The notes under the pieces: generated by a model
Seen by the model: only the letters and a program-made list of their open reading frames with translations
What the model was told of the DNA's origin: nothing
The model's database searches: none
Shown here: one piece after another, positions 7,374 to 16,580 of the stretch
Position numbering within the stretch: the stretch's first letter is position 1
Layout of the letters: every line of letters begins with the position of its first letter
Source of the DNA: Thermodesulfovibrionales bacterium
GTDB lineage: Bacteria; Nitrospirota; Thermodesulfovibrionia; Thermodesulfovibrionales; Dissulfurispiraceae
Direction: 5' to 3'
Assembly (NCBI GenBank): GCA_026415415.1
Contig: JAOAHE010000012.1
Coordinates: 1-38,466, forward strand
Length of the DNA: 38,466 nt
Made by a program: the position numbers and the translations under genes

Positions 7374-8330
7374 TTATTTTCTTTTAACCCTTCTAAATCC
7401 AGAGCATTCATAGACTATAATTTGTTCGTCTATTGTTAACTCGTCCAGTAAGAGATTGAGCCCCAAATTGTCGCTGGCTATATGTCCTGCTATTATTACA
7501 TTGAGGTGGTTTTTTTCCGCTTCAGTTCTATGTTCTTCGCTAAGATGCATTGCAACAATAGTGTTTACACCGCTCAATGAAAGACTATTAAATATTTCCT
7601 TTGATCCTTCTGTGCCACCAGTCATATCAACAAAAATCTTACCTGCTTTTCTGTTTTTGTTACCAATTAAAATTTTAGGACATGAGCCATTTTTTGAGCT
7701 CTGTTTATATTCTTCTATGGATAGTAAGATATCAATAATATCATCAAGAGTTATAGGTTTTTGATCTTGAAAAGTTTTCTGTAAATAGTTTGCAACCATA
7801 TTGTCAGAAGGGGTGTGTAAGCATATGAAGGGGATTCTCAGTAATCTTGCCACATCGACAGCTTTTGAATGATTGATTGGAGCTATTCTTCTTTCTATTT
7901 CTTTTATCCTACTTTCCATGAGTCCTTCAGCTATATTTATCGGGACACCAAATTTATACAAAATATCTGCTTGCATATACATAACTGCATGGAGATTTGC
8001 AAAAGCTTTTCCGCTTGGATGGTGTGAGATGATAGCGTCAATCATAATATTTTTATTTTTGAGATAGTCAGCAAGCAAAACCTCTGAGCTATCAATATCA
8101 ATGCCTACAAGGATATTTTTTAGATCAGTATCGTTGTCTCCATACAAAATTCTTGTATCAGGATAGGGGTTCTCTAAATGTTCAAGGTCGAAATATTCTT
8201 TTTCACGAGGGCTCATATTTTCATAGTTTTTCTTTTTCAGTGATAGTTCACTTAAAACGGCGTCTTTCCCTCTTGGGTCATTATCGATACCTATTGAGAT
8301 AGCTTTTTTATAAAAATCATATAATTTCAA
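7374..8330 (-). CDS. NIF3-family (NGG1p-interacting factor 3-like) protein
   Basis: This 318-residue protein is related to the widespread NIF3/DUF34 family, which forms toroidal hexamers with two metal ions per subunit. Metal-site signatures are visible: ISHHPSGKAFANLHAV in the N-terminal half and AMHLSEEHRTEAEKNHLNVIIAGH near the C-terminus. GKIFVDMTGGTEGSKEIFN resembles the nucleotide or substrate loop. The biochemical role of the family is unsettled (a GTP cyclohydrolase I type 2 annotation is often applied without proof), so I give no symbol. It lies downstream of yqeY with a gap of about 100 bases, so cotranscription with rpsU-yqeY is possible but not certain. Confidence 0.8.
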   Translation of the reverse strand: MKLYDFYKKAISIGIDNDPRGKDAVLSELSLKKKNYENMSPREKEYFDLEHLENPYPDTRILYGDNDTDLKNILVGIDIDSSEVLLADYLKNKNIMIDAIISHHPSGKAFANLHAVMYMQADILYKFGVPINIAEGLMESRIKEIERRIAPINHSKAVDVARLLRIPFICLHTPSDNMVANYLQKTFQDQKPITLDDIIDILLSIEEYKQSSKNGSCPKILIGNKNRKAGKIFVDMTGGTEGSKEIFNSLSLSGVNTIVAMHLSEEHRTEAEKNHLNVIIAGHIASDNLGLNLLLDELTIDEQIIVYECSGFRRVKRK

Positions 8331-8429
8331 TTTCTTGCTCCTTTACAATTTATTTGCAAAAAAAAGATATATACTAAAGATATATACTGTCGTTCATATT
8401 TAGAGATGTTTTTTAATAGAGTTGAATTA

Positions 8430-8885
8430 TTAAGATTGAGCCTCTAATATCTCCCTCACTCTTTGATTGACATACTTGCCATCAGCAATGCCTTTAATCT
8501 TTGGGATTATAAGTTTCATAGCAAGACCTATTTCTTTGGTAGTTGTAATGGAGGCTTCTTTTAGGGTAGATTTAATAATCTCGTCTATTTCTTCAGCACT
8601 AAGCTGCTTTGGTAGGTAGCTTTCTATGATCTCAAGCTCCTTTTGTTCTTTCTCTGCAAGATCGGCCCTTTTTGCTAAGAGAAACTGTTGTATTGACTCT
8701 TTCCTTTGTTTAGCTTGAGAAGAAAGCACATCTAATATGTCTTCATCAGTAAGCTCTTTGCCTTTTTGAATTTGCTTATTTTTCAAAGAGGCTTTGATTA
8801 ATCTTATTACTGAAAGCCTTAAGCTATCTTTTGTTTTCAAAGCCTCTTTTTGATCAGCGTCTAATCTTTCGATAACGGTAGCCAC
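8430..8885 (-). CDS. yqeY: GatB/YqeY domain protein
   Basis: This 151-residue helical protein matches stand-alone YqeY: LDADQKEALKTKDSLRLSVIRL near the start, LTDEDILDVLSSQAKQRKESI in the middle, and LIIPKIKGIADGKYVNQRVREIL at the end. Related domains sit at the C-terminus of GatB, where they bind tRNA in the amidotransferase; the role of free YqeY is not firmly known. It begins four bases after the rpsU stop, an arrangement found in many bacteria and suggesting joint expression with ribosomal protein S21. Confidence 0.93.
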   Translation of the reverse strand: MATVIERLDADQKEALKTKDSLRLSVIRLIKASLKNKQIQKGKELTDEDILDVLSSQAKQRKESIQQFLLAKRADLAEKEQKELEIIESYLPKQLSAEEIDEIIKSTLKEASITTTKEIGLAMKLIIPKIKGIADGKYVNQRVREILEAQS

Positions 8886-8889
8886 TATG

Positions 8890-9096
8890 CTATTTTGAGG
8901 AGGTATATTTTATTCGGGTGCGTTTGGAAGCCTTTTTGCGAGCAGCTAAGATCTTTTTTTTCCTTTTCACGCTAGGCTTCTCATAATGCTCCCTCTTCTT
9001 GATCTCAGAAAGAATCCCTTCGCGCTCACACTGTTTTTTAAAGTGCTTAAGCGCTGTTTCAAAAGATTCGTTATCTTTAACCTTAATAGAGGGCAA
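8890..9096 (-). CDS. rpsU: 30S ribosomal protein S21, TTG start
   Basis: This 68-residue basic protein matches bS21: [19 protein letters not shown], then [21 protein letters not shown] and a Lys/Arg-rich tail. It sits on the 30S platform near the 16S rRNA 3' end and helps initiation. The start codon is TTG (complement of 9094-9096). It is preceded at eight bases by a strong GGAGG on the minus strand, and no in-frame ATG lies close enough to replace it. A non-ATG start for such a heavily expressed gene is noteworthy. Confidence 0.95.
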   Translation of the reverse strand: MPSIKVKDNESFETALKHFKKQCEREGILSEIKKREHYEKPSVKRKKKILAARKKASKRTRIKYTSSK

Positions 9097-9115
9097 TAGG
9101 TATCCCTCCTCTCTA

Positions 9116-9143
9116 TATATATTTTAGTCTATTAGTATATCAA
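9116..9143 (-). promoter_or_regulatory. Probable promoter of rpsU-yqeY
   Basis: Read on the minus strand, TTGATA (complement of 9138-9143) is followed after 16 bases by TATATA (complement of 9116-9121). This lies just upstream of the rpsU ribosome binding site. Two of the twelve box positions depart from the sigma-70 consensus. Confidence 0.5.
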
Positions 9144-9474
9144 TGAGGATGAAAATATGTCAAGAAAATGGCGAGATTTTTTGATTTTAAAATAATAATT
9201 ATTTTGTTATTAAAATATTTGATAGTTTTTAAAACTTTCAAGTAAAAAATATTTAAAAACTTTTCCCTTTATGGTAAGTTAATGAGTAGTTATATGTATT
9301 TAAGTAGGTGCTTTGTGCGATCTTTAATAGTTGAGTTGCTTAAAGAATTTTTATGAGTATATACTTGCGGTATGAATATAATTAAAATATTTAAAAGTTT
9401 CTTATGATGCTTTTTTAAGGTGGATATAGATTAAAATAAGAAGCATTAAAAAATCGTAAAATAAAGGGGGCTTT
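9144..9474. other. Intergenic gap between the divergent rpsU and paaK genes
   Basis: This is AT-rich, with many stops in all frames and no RNA gene that I recognise. Near paaK, a GATGCTT/AAGCATT pair (around 9407-9450) could form a weak long-looped stem. The strong AAGGGGG just before the paaK ATG is its ribosome binding site. I see nothing else. Confidence 0.5.
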
Positions 9475-10773
9475 ATGTATTGGGAAGCAGTTAATGAATG
9501 TATGAGCAGAGAACAATTGGAACAACTTCAATTAGAAAGATTACAGGCTAATTTGCTCAGGGTTTACATGAACGTCCCATTCTATAGAAGGAAGTTTGAT
9601 GAGCTCAAGATTGACCCAGACAGCTTTCTTTCTTTACAAGACCTTAAAAAACTACCATTTACAACCAAAGAAGATCTTAGAGATAACTATCCTTATGGTT
9701 TTTTCTCTGTTCCACTTAGAGAAATAGTTAGACTGCAAGCTTCTTCTGGTACAACAGGGATGCCCACGGTTGTAGGCTATACACGAAATGATATAAGAAT
9801 TTGGTCAAATCTCGTAGCAAGAATTCTTACAGCTGGTGGAGTATCTCAAAGTGATATTGTCCAAATTGCTTTTGATTATGGACTCTTCACCGGTGCTCTT
9901 GGACTCCATTATGGTGCTGAGAGGATCGGTGCATCTGTTATACCTGTTTCAAGTGGAAATCCTAAAAGACAAGTAAAGATAATGAAAGACTTTAAAACTA
10001 CTGTCTTAATCTGCACCCCAAGTTTTGCCCTTATGATAGCAGAAGCGATACAAGAGATGGGCATAAATGTAAACTCTCTTTCTTTGAAATACGGGCTCTT
10101 TGGTGCTGAACAATGGTCAGAAGCAATGAGAAATGAGTTACAAGAGAAACTAAAAATTATCTCAACTGATAATTATGGACTAAGTGAGGTAATGGGTCCC
10201 GGTGTAGCAGGAGAGTGCATCGAGAGAAAAGGACTTCATATTAATGAAGATCATTTTTTAGTGGAGATCATAAACCCTGAGACTCTTGAGCCTGTTGCAG
10301 ATGGAACTACTGGTGAGTTAGTAATTACAACTCTTACCCGCGAAGCCATGCCAGTTATTAGGTTTAGAACAAGAGACCTAACTAGCATAATATCAGATCC
10401 TTGTCCTTGCGGGAGGACTTTTAAGAGAATAAGCAAGATTATAGGTAGAACAGACGATATGATAAAGATAAAGGGTGTAACTGTTTTCCCTTCTCAGATT
10501 GAGACTATACTTTTTGAGATAGAAGGAACTGAACCACATTATCAGATAGTTGTTGAAAGAAAAGGAGTTGAAGATACTTTAAAGGTACTTGTGGAGGTTT
10601 CTGAGAAGATTTTCTTTGACCAAATCAAAAAACAGCGAGAAATTGTAGATATGATTAAAAAAAGGATTTTTAACGAGATCGGTATTTCGGTTGATATTAG
10701 CTTAGTTGAGAGAAACACTCTTGAAAGATTCGAAGGGAAAGCAAAGAGAGTAGTTGACAACAGAAGAGTTTAA
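9475..10773 (+). CDS. Phenylacetate-CoA ligase family protein (PaaK-like)
   Basis: This 432-residue adenylate-forming enzyme activates an aromatic acid with ATP and coenzyme A. The phosphate-binding loop is ASSGTTGMPTVVGY (residues 89-102). Later signatures are DNYGLSEVMGPGVAGEC, RFRTRDLTSII, a CPCG segment, and GRTDDMIKIKGVTVFPSQIE, where the C-terminal domain begins. Length and order fit PaaK. Known members include phenylacetate-CoA ligases and, in anaerobes lacking other phenylacetate genes, paralogues acting on indoleacetate or other aryl acids made during aromatic amino acid fermentation. No other paa gene is nearby, so the substrate is uncertain and I withhold the symbol. It is apparently monocistronic. 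Confidence 0.9.
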   Translation: MYWEAVNECMSREQLEQLQLERLQANLLRVYMNVPFYRRKFDELKIDPDSFLSLQDLKKLPFTTKEDLRDNYPYGFFSVPLREIVRLQASSGTTGMPTVVGYTRNDIRIWSNLVARILTAGGVSQSDIVQIAFDYGLFTGALGLHYGAERIGASVIPVSSGNPKRQVKIMKDFKTTVLICTPSFALMIAEAIQEMGINVNSLSLKYGLFGAEQWSEAMRNELQEKLKIISTDNYGLSEVMGPGVAGECIERKGLHINEDHFLVEIINPETLEPVADGTTGELVITTLTREAMPVIRFRTRDLTSIISDPCPCGRTFKRISKIIGRTDDMIKIKGVTVFPSQIETILFEIEGTEPHYQIVVERKGVEDTLKVLVEVSEKIFFDQIKKQREIVDMIKKRIFNEIGISVDISLVERNTLERFEGKAKRVVDNRRV

Positions 10774-11042
10774 AGCTTTATGTTATTTTATGTTTTCAAT
10801 ATTTTTTAATCTCATTGTATAGCCAAGGTGTTTTTTTAATGACTAATTACTCTTTCATTAAGGGTTCAGGTCTTATCCTTATTAGTTAGGAGTCTTTTTA
10901 AATGATAAAACTGCCTCAAAACCTTTTACCTCTAATATATTTTAAGCATTCAATATTTTTATCTTAGCTGATGTTGATGACAGATAGTTATATAGTTTGA
11001 TAATATTTAAGTCATATCAAAAAACTATATAAGAGTTTACCT

Positions 11043-12632
11043 TTGACCACAAAAAGTAAGATCGCCAAAGCTGCAGTTTCCATGTCTTTTGCTACATTGA
11101 TTAGCCGTATCTTTGGCTATATAAAAGACATGATTTTAGCAAAGTATTTTGGTGCAACGGCAACCTCTGATGTCTTTTTTGTAGCATTCAGAATCCCTAA
11201 CTTACTAAGAGATTTGTTTGCTGAAGGCTCAATGTCTTCTGCTTTTATACCTGTGCTTACTGAAACCCTGACTAAAAACGGAAAAGATGATGCTAATAAG
11301 TTAGTTAGAACAATTTTTATGATAAGTTTGTTTATAGTGGGTTCAGTCTGTATCTTGGGCATTGTTTTTGCTCCTATAATAGTCTCTGCTATAGCACCTG
11401 GGTTTATCTCAAATCCTGAAAAATTTGAGCAAACTGTATTACTTACAAGAATAATGTTTCCTTTTTTGTTGTTTATTAGTTTTGCATCTATAACTATGGG
11501 AGCACTTAATACGAGGGGGGTTTTTTTTGTACCTGCACTGGCTCCAGCTTTTTTAAATATAAGCATTATTCTTTGCCTATTTCTGTTTTCACAGAAATTT
11601 ACAAATCCTATTGTTGCTGTTGCTATAGGTGTAAGCGTAGGTGGATTTGTACAGTTTTTGTTTCAAATACCTTCTTTTAAACAGAAAGGTTACAGTTTTT
11701 TTGGGACAAATCTTAATTTAACTTCTTTTTGGCATCCTAGTATTAAAAAAATTGGTATCTTAATAATCCCCTCAATAACTGGACTTGCAGTTGTTCAAGT
11801 TAATATTTTCATAAGCACAATTCTTGCTTCTTTTCTACATGAAGGAAGTATTACATATCTTTACTACTCAATGAGATTGATCCAGTTTCCGATAGGTCTT
11901 TTTGGTGTAGCTATGGGCATGGCAGTCTTGCCAACTCTTTCAGAACACGCTGCTAGAAAAAATTTTGATAATCTAAAAGAAGATTTTTCCTTTGCTTTAC
12001 GACTGCTTTTTTTCATAACTATTCCTGCTATGATAGGTCTTATCTGTTTAAAAGAACCCATTGTAAACACTTTATTTCAAAGAGGAGAGTTTGGTTATCA
12101 GGCAACCATAGGGACATCAGAAGCTCTTATGTTTTATTCATTGGGAATATGGGCTATAGTTGGTGTAAGGGTATTAGCGTCAACTTTTTACTCTATGCAA
12201 GACACAAAAATACCTGTAAAGATAGCCATCTTTTCAATGATAGTAAATATCCTTTTTAGTTTGCTACTAATGAAGCCCATGCAACACAATGGATTGGCTC
12301 TTGCAAATGCTCTTGCATCTATAACCAATTTTATATTATTGTTTTATCTTCTTAGAAAAAAAATAGGAAGTTTTGGTGCTAAAAGAATAGTTAAATCTTT
12401 TATAAAGACTCTCTTAGCAGCAGTTATTATGGGACTAAGTGGATGGTTAATCATAGAGGGTGATTTATGGAAAACAGAGGGAAACTTTCTTATTAAATCC
12501 CTTTATTTGGTTATAACTATTATAATATCTATCATGATATTTTTATTTATCTCATATCTTCTAAGGAATGATGAGCTAAAGTTTATTGTTAATAAATTCA
12601 TAACTAAGAGGAGGGGCATAAATGTGGATTAA
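11043..12632 (+). CDS. murJ: Lipid II flippase MurJ
   Basis: This 529-residue polytopic membrane protein of the MVF/MATE-like family flips lipid II across the inner membrane for peptidoglycan synthesis. Family signatures are visible: KAAVSMSFATLISRIFGYIKD at the start, FFVAFRIPNLLRDLFAEGSM with the conserved Arg and Asp of the central cavity, SAFIPVL, and later QFPIGLFGVAMGMAVLPTLSEH. About 14 hydrophobic segments follow. The start is TTG at 11043, because the conserved KAA...SRI segment lies before the first internal ATG at 11082. The gene overlaps the next one by 11 bases. Confidence 0.93.
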   Translation: MTTKSKIAKAAVSMSFATLISRIFGYIKDMILAKYFGATATSDVFFVAFRIPNLLRDLFAEGSMSSAFIPVLTETLTKNGKDDANKLVRTIFMISLFIVGSVCILGIVFAPIIVSAIAPGFISNPEKFEQTVLLTRIMFPFLLFISFASITMGALNTRGVFFVPALAPAFLNISIILCLFLFSQKFTNPIVAVAIGVSVGGFVQFLFQIPSFKQKGYSFFGTNLNLTSFWHPSIKKIGILIIPSITGLAVVQVNIFISTILASFLHEGSITYLYYSMRLIQFPIGLFGVAMGMAVLPTLSEHAARKNFDNLKEDFSFALRLLFFITIPAMIGLICLKEPIVNTLFQRGEFGYQATIGTSEALMFYSLGIWAIVGVRVLASTFYSMQDTKIPVKIAIFSMIVNILFSLLLMKPMQHNGLALANALASITNFILLFYLLRKKIGSFGAKRIVKSFIKTLLAAVIMGLSGWLIIEGDLWKTEGNFLIKSLYLVITIIISIMIFLFISYLLRNDELKFIVNKFITKRRGINVD

Positions 12633-13248
12633 AACAATACCAGTTGGACCTCTTGAGGGTAATTGTATCATCGTAGCAGATGAGGTCACAGGGGATTGTA
12701 TGATTATAGACCCTGGCGATGAACCTGATTTAATAATGGAGACGGTAAAGATTAATGGTTTTAATGTCTTATATATAGTTTGTACTCATGGGCATTTTGA
12801 TCATGTAGGGTGCGTAGGTGATATAAAAAAGGAAACAAATGCTAAGATTGTAATCCACAAGGAAGAATTAGAGATTTATAATAAAGCTAAAGAAATGGCT
12901 TCTTTTTGGGGGTTTGATATAGACCCATTACCAGAGCCAGACATTAAAGTATCTGAGGGCGATTTACTAAAATTAGGTGATCTATCTTTTGAGATATTAC
13001 ATACGCCAGGTCATAGTCCTGGCGGTATTTGCCTTTATACAAAGGGATTGGTAATAACAGGAGATACCCTTTTTGCAGGTTCTGTGGGACGAACAGACCT
13101 TTATGGTGGTGATACTTCAAAGCTTAGAGATTCTTTCCGTAGACTATTGAAATTACCTGAAGATACAAAGGTTATATCAGGACATGGGCCAGCTACCACT
13201 ATTGGAAGGGAGAAAAGGTTTAATATGTTTTCTTTTAGTTGGTTGTGA
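12622..13248 (+). CDS. Metallo-beta-lactamase-fold hydrolase (glyoxalase II-like, YcbL type)
   Basis: This 208-residue protein has the zinc-binding motif THGHFDHVG (H56, H58, D60, H61), a further ligand in HTPGHSPGG, the bridging Asp in GDTLFAGSVGRTDLYGGD, and the terminal His in SGHGPATTIG. These place it in the small glyoxalase II-like group, which hydrolyses thioesters. It lacks the C-terminal helical glutathione-binding domain of true GloB, so the substrate is not known. GAGGGG upstream of the ATG, inside the end of murJ, and the 11-base overlap suggest coupled translation, though a functional link to murJ is not obvious. Confidence 0.88.
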   Translation: MWIKTIPVGPLEGNCIIVADEVTGDCMIIDPGDEPDLIMETVKINGFNVLYIVCTHGHFDHVGCVGDIKKETNAKIVIHKEELEIYNKAKEMASFWGFDIDPLPEPDIKVSEGDLLKLGDLSFEILHTPGHSPGGICLYTKGLVITGDTLFAGSVGRTDLYGGDTSKLRDSFRRLLKLPEDTKVISGHGPATTIGREKRFNMFSFSWL

Positions 13249-13394
13249 TTACGACTTTGAAAAAAATACTAAAAAATTGATACTCTAAATAAAAACCACA
13301 ATTAAGTTTGTTCGTTAACAGTAAGTTATTATTTTATCTTATATTAAGTAACTTTGCTGGTTGAAATGAAATCTTTAGACGGAAGGTGAGCTAA

Positions 13395-13868
13395 ATGAAT
13401 AGAATACCTATGACAGCTGAGGGGTTACAAAAACTTAAAGATGAACTTGATAGATTAATAAAAGTAGAAAGACCTGCTATAATCCAAGCTATAGCAGAAG
13501 CAAGAGCTCATGGTGATCTTTCAGAAAATGCTGAATACCATGCCGCTAAAGAGAAACAAGGCTTTATAGAGGCTCGTATCAAAGAGTTACAAGCTAAGAT
13601 AGGGTTAGCTGAAGTTATAGACACTAAAAAGATTAATCAATCTAAAGTCGCATTTGGAGCTAAGGTTAAAGTGGTAGATCTTGAAGCGGATGAAGAATAT
13701 GAATTCATATTAGTAGGTCCTGAGGAAGCTGACATAAAAAAGAAAAAAATTTCGTTAAACTCACCCGTTGGTAAAGCATTACTGGGGAAACAAGTTGGTG
13801 ATATTGCAGTAGTTAAGGCACCAGCAAGAACTATTGAATACGAGATCGTAGAGATAAGCTTTGAATAA
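13395..13868 (+). CDS. greA: Transcription elongation factor GreA
   Basis: This 157-residue protein has the two-domain Gre layout. An N-terminal coiled coil carries LKDELDRLIKVERPAI and the tip motif ARAHGDLSENAEYHAAKE, whose acidic residues (D and E at the tip) stimulate RNA cleavage by backtracked RNA polymerase. A globular C-terminal domain follows with LVGPEEADIKKKKISLNSPVGKALLGK. A good ribosome binding site (GGAAGGTG) precedes the ATG. The stop overlaps the presumed start of pyrK by eight bases. Confidence 0.96.
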   Translation: MNRIPMTAEGLQKLKDELDRLIKVERPAIIQAIAEARAHGDLSENAEYHAAKEKQGFIEARIKELQAKIGLAEVIDTKKINQSKVAFGAKVKVVDLEADEEYEFILVGPEEADIKKKKISLNSPVGKALLGKQVGDIAVVKAPARTIEYEIVEISFE

Positions 13869-14643
13869 ATTTTTTCCAGCTAAGGCAATAGAAAGTGTTT
13901 GTATTGGTAAGAACTTCCATTTCTTGAGATTAACTCCCTTAGAGGAGATCATTTTGCCTATTTATGGGCAATTTTATATGCTTCAGTGCGGCGAAACGTA
14001 TGACCCACTTCTTAAGAGACCTTTCAGTATTTTTGATTATGACGCAACATATCTTGAGTTTCTTTTTAGGGTAAAAGGTAAAGGAACATCTCTTCTTTCA
14101 CAGACTAAGAAAGGGCAGTTAGTATATCTACTTGGTCCTTTGGGAAATGGCTATCCACAACCACCAGGTGACTTTATTGTTGTTGCAGGTGGTATCGGGA
14201 TAGCATCTCTTATGCCTCTTCTGAAGTTTCATCAAAAAAGAGCTATTCTATTTTATGGTGCAAGAAATAGTGATGAACTTGTAATGAGAGATAGAGTTTC
14301 AGAGATGGCTAAACATTATTATTTCTCAACAGATGATGGTTCTATAGGGCAACAGGGTTTGATAACTGACCTTTTTTTTAATTTTTTAGACTCTAACGGG
14401 AACTTAACAAATCTGCCAGTTTATGCTTGTGGTTCAACCCCTATGTTAAAAACACTTAGAGAAATCACAGAAAAATATCATATAATCTGTTATGCTTCTG
14501 TAGAGGAATATATGGCTTGTGGGATTGGCGCTTGTTTAGGATGCGTAATAAAGATTAAGAATTATGATGATATAAGTGGTTTTCAATATAGCAGAGTTTG
14601 TAAGGAAGGTCCTGTTTTTGCTTTGAAAGATATTTTTTGGTAG
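13861..14643 (+). CDS. pyrK: Dihydroorotate dehydrogenase electron-transfer subunit, TTG start
   Basis: This 260-residue ferredoxin-reductase-like protein carries FAD and a [2Fe-2S] cluster and passes electrons from PyrD to NAD+. It shows the FAD motif RPFS at 53-56, the NAD-binding VVAGGIGIASLMPLL, and the C-terminal cluster ligands C220, C225, C228 and C247 in MACGIGACLGCVIK and RVCKEG. The start is taken as TTG 13861 inside the end of greA; the next ATG (residue 40) would remove part of the FAD domain. The six-base gap to pyrD confirms a pyrK-pyrD unit. Confidence 0.93.
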   Translation: MNKFFPAKAIESVCIGKNFHFLRLTPLEEIILPIYGQFYMLQCGETYDPLLKRPFSIFDYDATYLEFLFRVKGKGTSLLSQTKKGQLVYLLGPLGNGYPQPPGDFIVVAGGIGIASLMPLLKFHQKRAILFYGARNSDELVMRDRVSEMAKHYYFSTDDGSIGQQGLITDLFFNFLDSNGNLTNLPVYACGSTPMLKTLREITEKYHIICYASVEEYMACGIGACLGCVIKIKNYDDISGFQYSRVCKEGPVFALKDIFW

Positions 14644-14649
14644 AAAGCG

Positions 14650-15573
14650 ATGGAAAATGTAAAACCTGATCTTACCACAAAAATAGCTTCACTTACCTTA
14701 AAAAATCCTGTAATGACAGCCTCTGGCACTTTTGGTTATGGTGAAGAATATGCTGATTTTATAGAATTACAAAGACTGGGAGCTATAGTTGTTAAAGGGT
14801 TATCATACAAACCTAAAAAAGGTAACCCTCCACCGAGATTAATTGAGACACCTTGTGGCATCTTAAATTCTATAGGACTCCAGAACATCGGGGTAGAAAC
14901 CTTTATAAAAGAAAAACTACCTTTTTTAAGAAATCTTCAAATTCCGGTAATCGTTAACTTCTTCGGAGACTCAATTAGCGAATATATTAAAACGGCAGAG
15001 GCTCTTAGTGGTGTTAAAGGTATAGATGCTCTTGAGATGAACATCTCTTGTCCTAATAAAGAAGCTCAATGGTGTATCTTCGGAACTGATGCTCGCACTA
15101 TGAGGGAGGTAATTGAAGCAGTAAGAAGAGTTACTAACTTACCTTTGATAGTTAAACTTACACCTAATGTGACTGATATAGCTTTAATGGCTAAAATTGC
15201 TGAGGATTCAGGAGCTGATGCTGTATCATTAATTAATACAATTACAGGGATGGCTGTTGATATTATTCAGAGAAAACCTCTCCTTGCAAATGTAACAGGT
15301 GGACTATCAGGTCCAGCAATTAGACCTATTGCTGTGAGGATGGTCTGGGAAGTCTGCAAAGCAATAAAAATTCCAGTCATCGGAATGGGTGGAATAACTA
15401 CTTACAAAGACGCCCTTGAGTTCTTAATAGTTGGGGCAAAAGCAGTTGCAGTAGGCACAGCAAACTTTTTTAATCCTCGAGCAACTATAGAGATAATCCA
15501 GGGAATAGAAAACTTTCTATTGGAGAACAATATATCCCATATTAATCAAGTAATAGGTTCAATTAAGTTGTGA
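14650..15573 (+). CDS. pyrD: Dihydroorotate dehydrogenase, class 1B catalytic subunit
   Basis: This 307-residue FMN barrel enzyme oxidises dihydroorotate to orotate in pyrimidine synthesis. Visible signatures are ASGTFGYGEEY, the substrate-loop ETPCGILNSIGLQN, and EMNISCPNKE with catalytic C134. Cysteine rather than serine as the base marks class 1. The FMN phosphate region is VIGMGGITTYKDALEFLIVGA. The adjacent pyrK makes it class 1B, NAD-linked, rather than the quinone-linked membrane class 2 enzyme. The gene is convergent with trxB, 22 bases from its stop. Confidence 0.96.
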   Translation: MENVKPDLTTKIASLTLKNPVMTASGTFGYGEEYADFIELQRLGAIVVKGLSYKPKKGNPPPRLIETPCGILNSIGLQNIGVETFIKEKLPFLRNLQIPVIVNFFGDSISEYIKTAEALSGVKGIDALEMNISCPNKEAQWCIFGTDARTMREVIEAVRRVTNLPLIVKLTPNVTDIALMAKIAEDSGADAVSLINTITGMAVDIIQRKPLLANVTGGLSGPAIRPIAVRMVWEVCKAIKIPVIGMGGITTYKDALEFLIVGAKAVAVGTANFFNPRATIEIIQGIENFLLENNISHINQVIGSIKL

Positions 15574-15595
15574 AATAGCAGTTGCAGTTCATTGT

Positions 15596-16537
15596 CTACC
15601 CATGCCAATCATACTTGATCTTTTTTCTGTGAGAGATATATTTTTCAGCAGAAAGGGCCGCAATACAACCACCTGACGCAGCTGTTATAACCTGTCTTAC
15701 TAATGTGCATGTAACATCACCAGCTGCAAACACACCAGGGATGTTAGTCTCCATCATATTATTTGTGATAATACAACCGTTCTCGTCAAGTTCTACAGAT
15801 CCTTGTAAAAAATCTACTATAGGTTTGCTTCCATGTAAATAGACAAATACACCTGAAACCTCAAGGTCAGATTCAATTTTTTCCATATTTCTAAGCCTAA
15901 CCTTTGTAACAACCTCATCTCCGTCTATAGAGATCACGCTCTGTCCAAGGAGAACTTTTAGGTTTTTCAAGCCTAATTCAGGTGAGTCTTCGTCTACTTT
16001 GAGTTTTTTAGATGGTGATATTAGGTAAACAGTTTCTGCAAACTTTGACAATACTGCAGCCTCTTTAACAGCCTCAGCTGAATCACCAAGAACGCACACA
16101 GTCTTACCCTTAAAAAAAGCTGCATCACATATAGCACAATAACTAACTCCCTTACCTAAAAAGTCAGCCTCTCCCTTTATAGTTGGTTTCCTTCCCATAG
16201 CACCTGTAGCAATTATAATGGTTTTACTTTTATAGGAGTTTTCTATAGTAAAAACTTCTTTTATCTCATCATTTAAAGAAACACCAATTACTTGTGATTC
16301 TATATATTCAGCACCAAATCTTAAAGCCTGCTTACGAAAGATGTCTAATAACTCAATACCAGATATAGGTTTTTCTAAACCAGGATAGTTTTCTATTAAA
16401 GATGCATAGGCAATAGCACCAGCTGTAGCAGATTTATCTATTACAATAGTTTTTAAATTTGCCCTTGCAGCGTACTGTGCAGCACTAAGACCTGCAGGAC
16501 CGCCACCTATAACTATAACATCATATATGTTTTCCAT
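15596..16537 (-). CDS. trxB: Thioredoxin reductase-like flavoprotein
   Basis: This 313-residue FAD/NADPH oxidoreductase has the FAD motif VIGGGPAGLSAA near the start, the redox pair C134-A-I-C137 in VSYCAICDAAFF, a second dinucleotide fold with VCVLGDSAEAVKEA in place of the usual GGGDSA, and the FAD-closing NIPGVFAAGDVTCTLVRQV. The NADPH motif lacks the standard GGG, and the arginines of the usual HRR segment are not seen (YLISPSKKL instead), so NADPH use is uncertain; some thermophile and anaerobe reductases prefer NADH or ferredoxin. It is last in the run htrA to trxB. Confidence 0.88.
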   Translation of the reverse strand: MENIYDVIVIGGGPAGLSAAQYAARANLKTIVIDKSATAGAIAYASLIENYPGLEKPISGIELLDIFRKQALRFGAEYIESQVIGVSLNDEIKEVFTIENSYKSKTIIIATGAMGRKPTIKGEADFLGKGVSYCAICDAAFFKGKTVCVLGDSAEAVKEAAVLSKFAETVYLISPSKKLKVDEDSPELGLKNLKVLLGQSVISIDGDEVVTKVRLRNMEKIESDLEVSGVFVYLHGSKPIVDFLQGSVELDENGCIITNNMMETNIPGVFAAGDVTCTLVRQVITAASGGCIAALSAEKYISHRKKIKYDWHG

Positions 16538-16580
16538 ATTTGCACCGCCTTTTTCTGGGAATAAGAGATATATAAAATTT

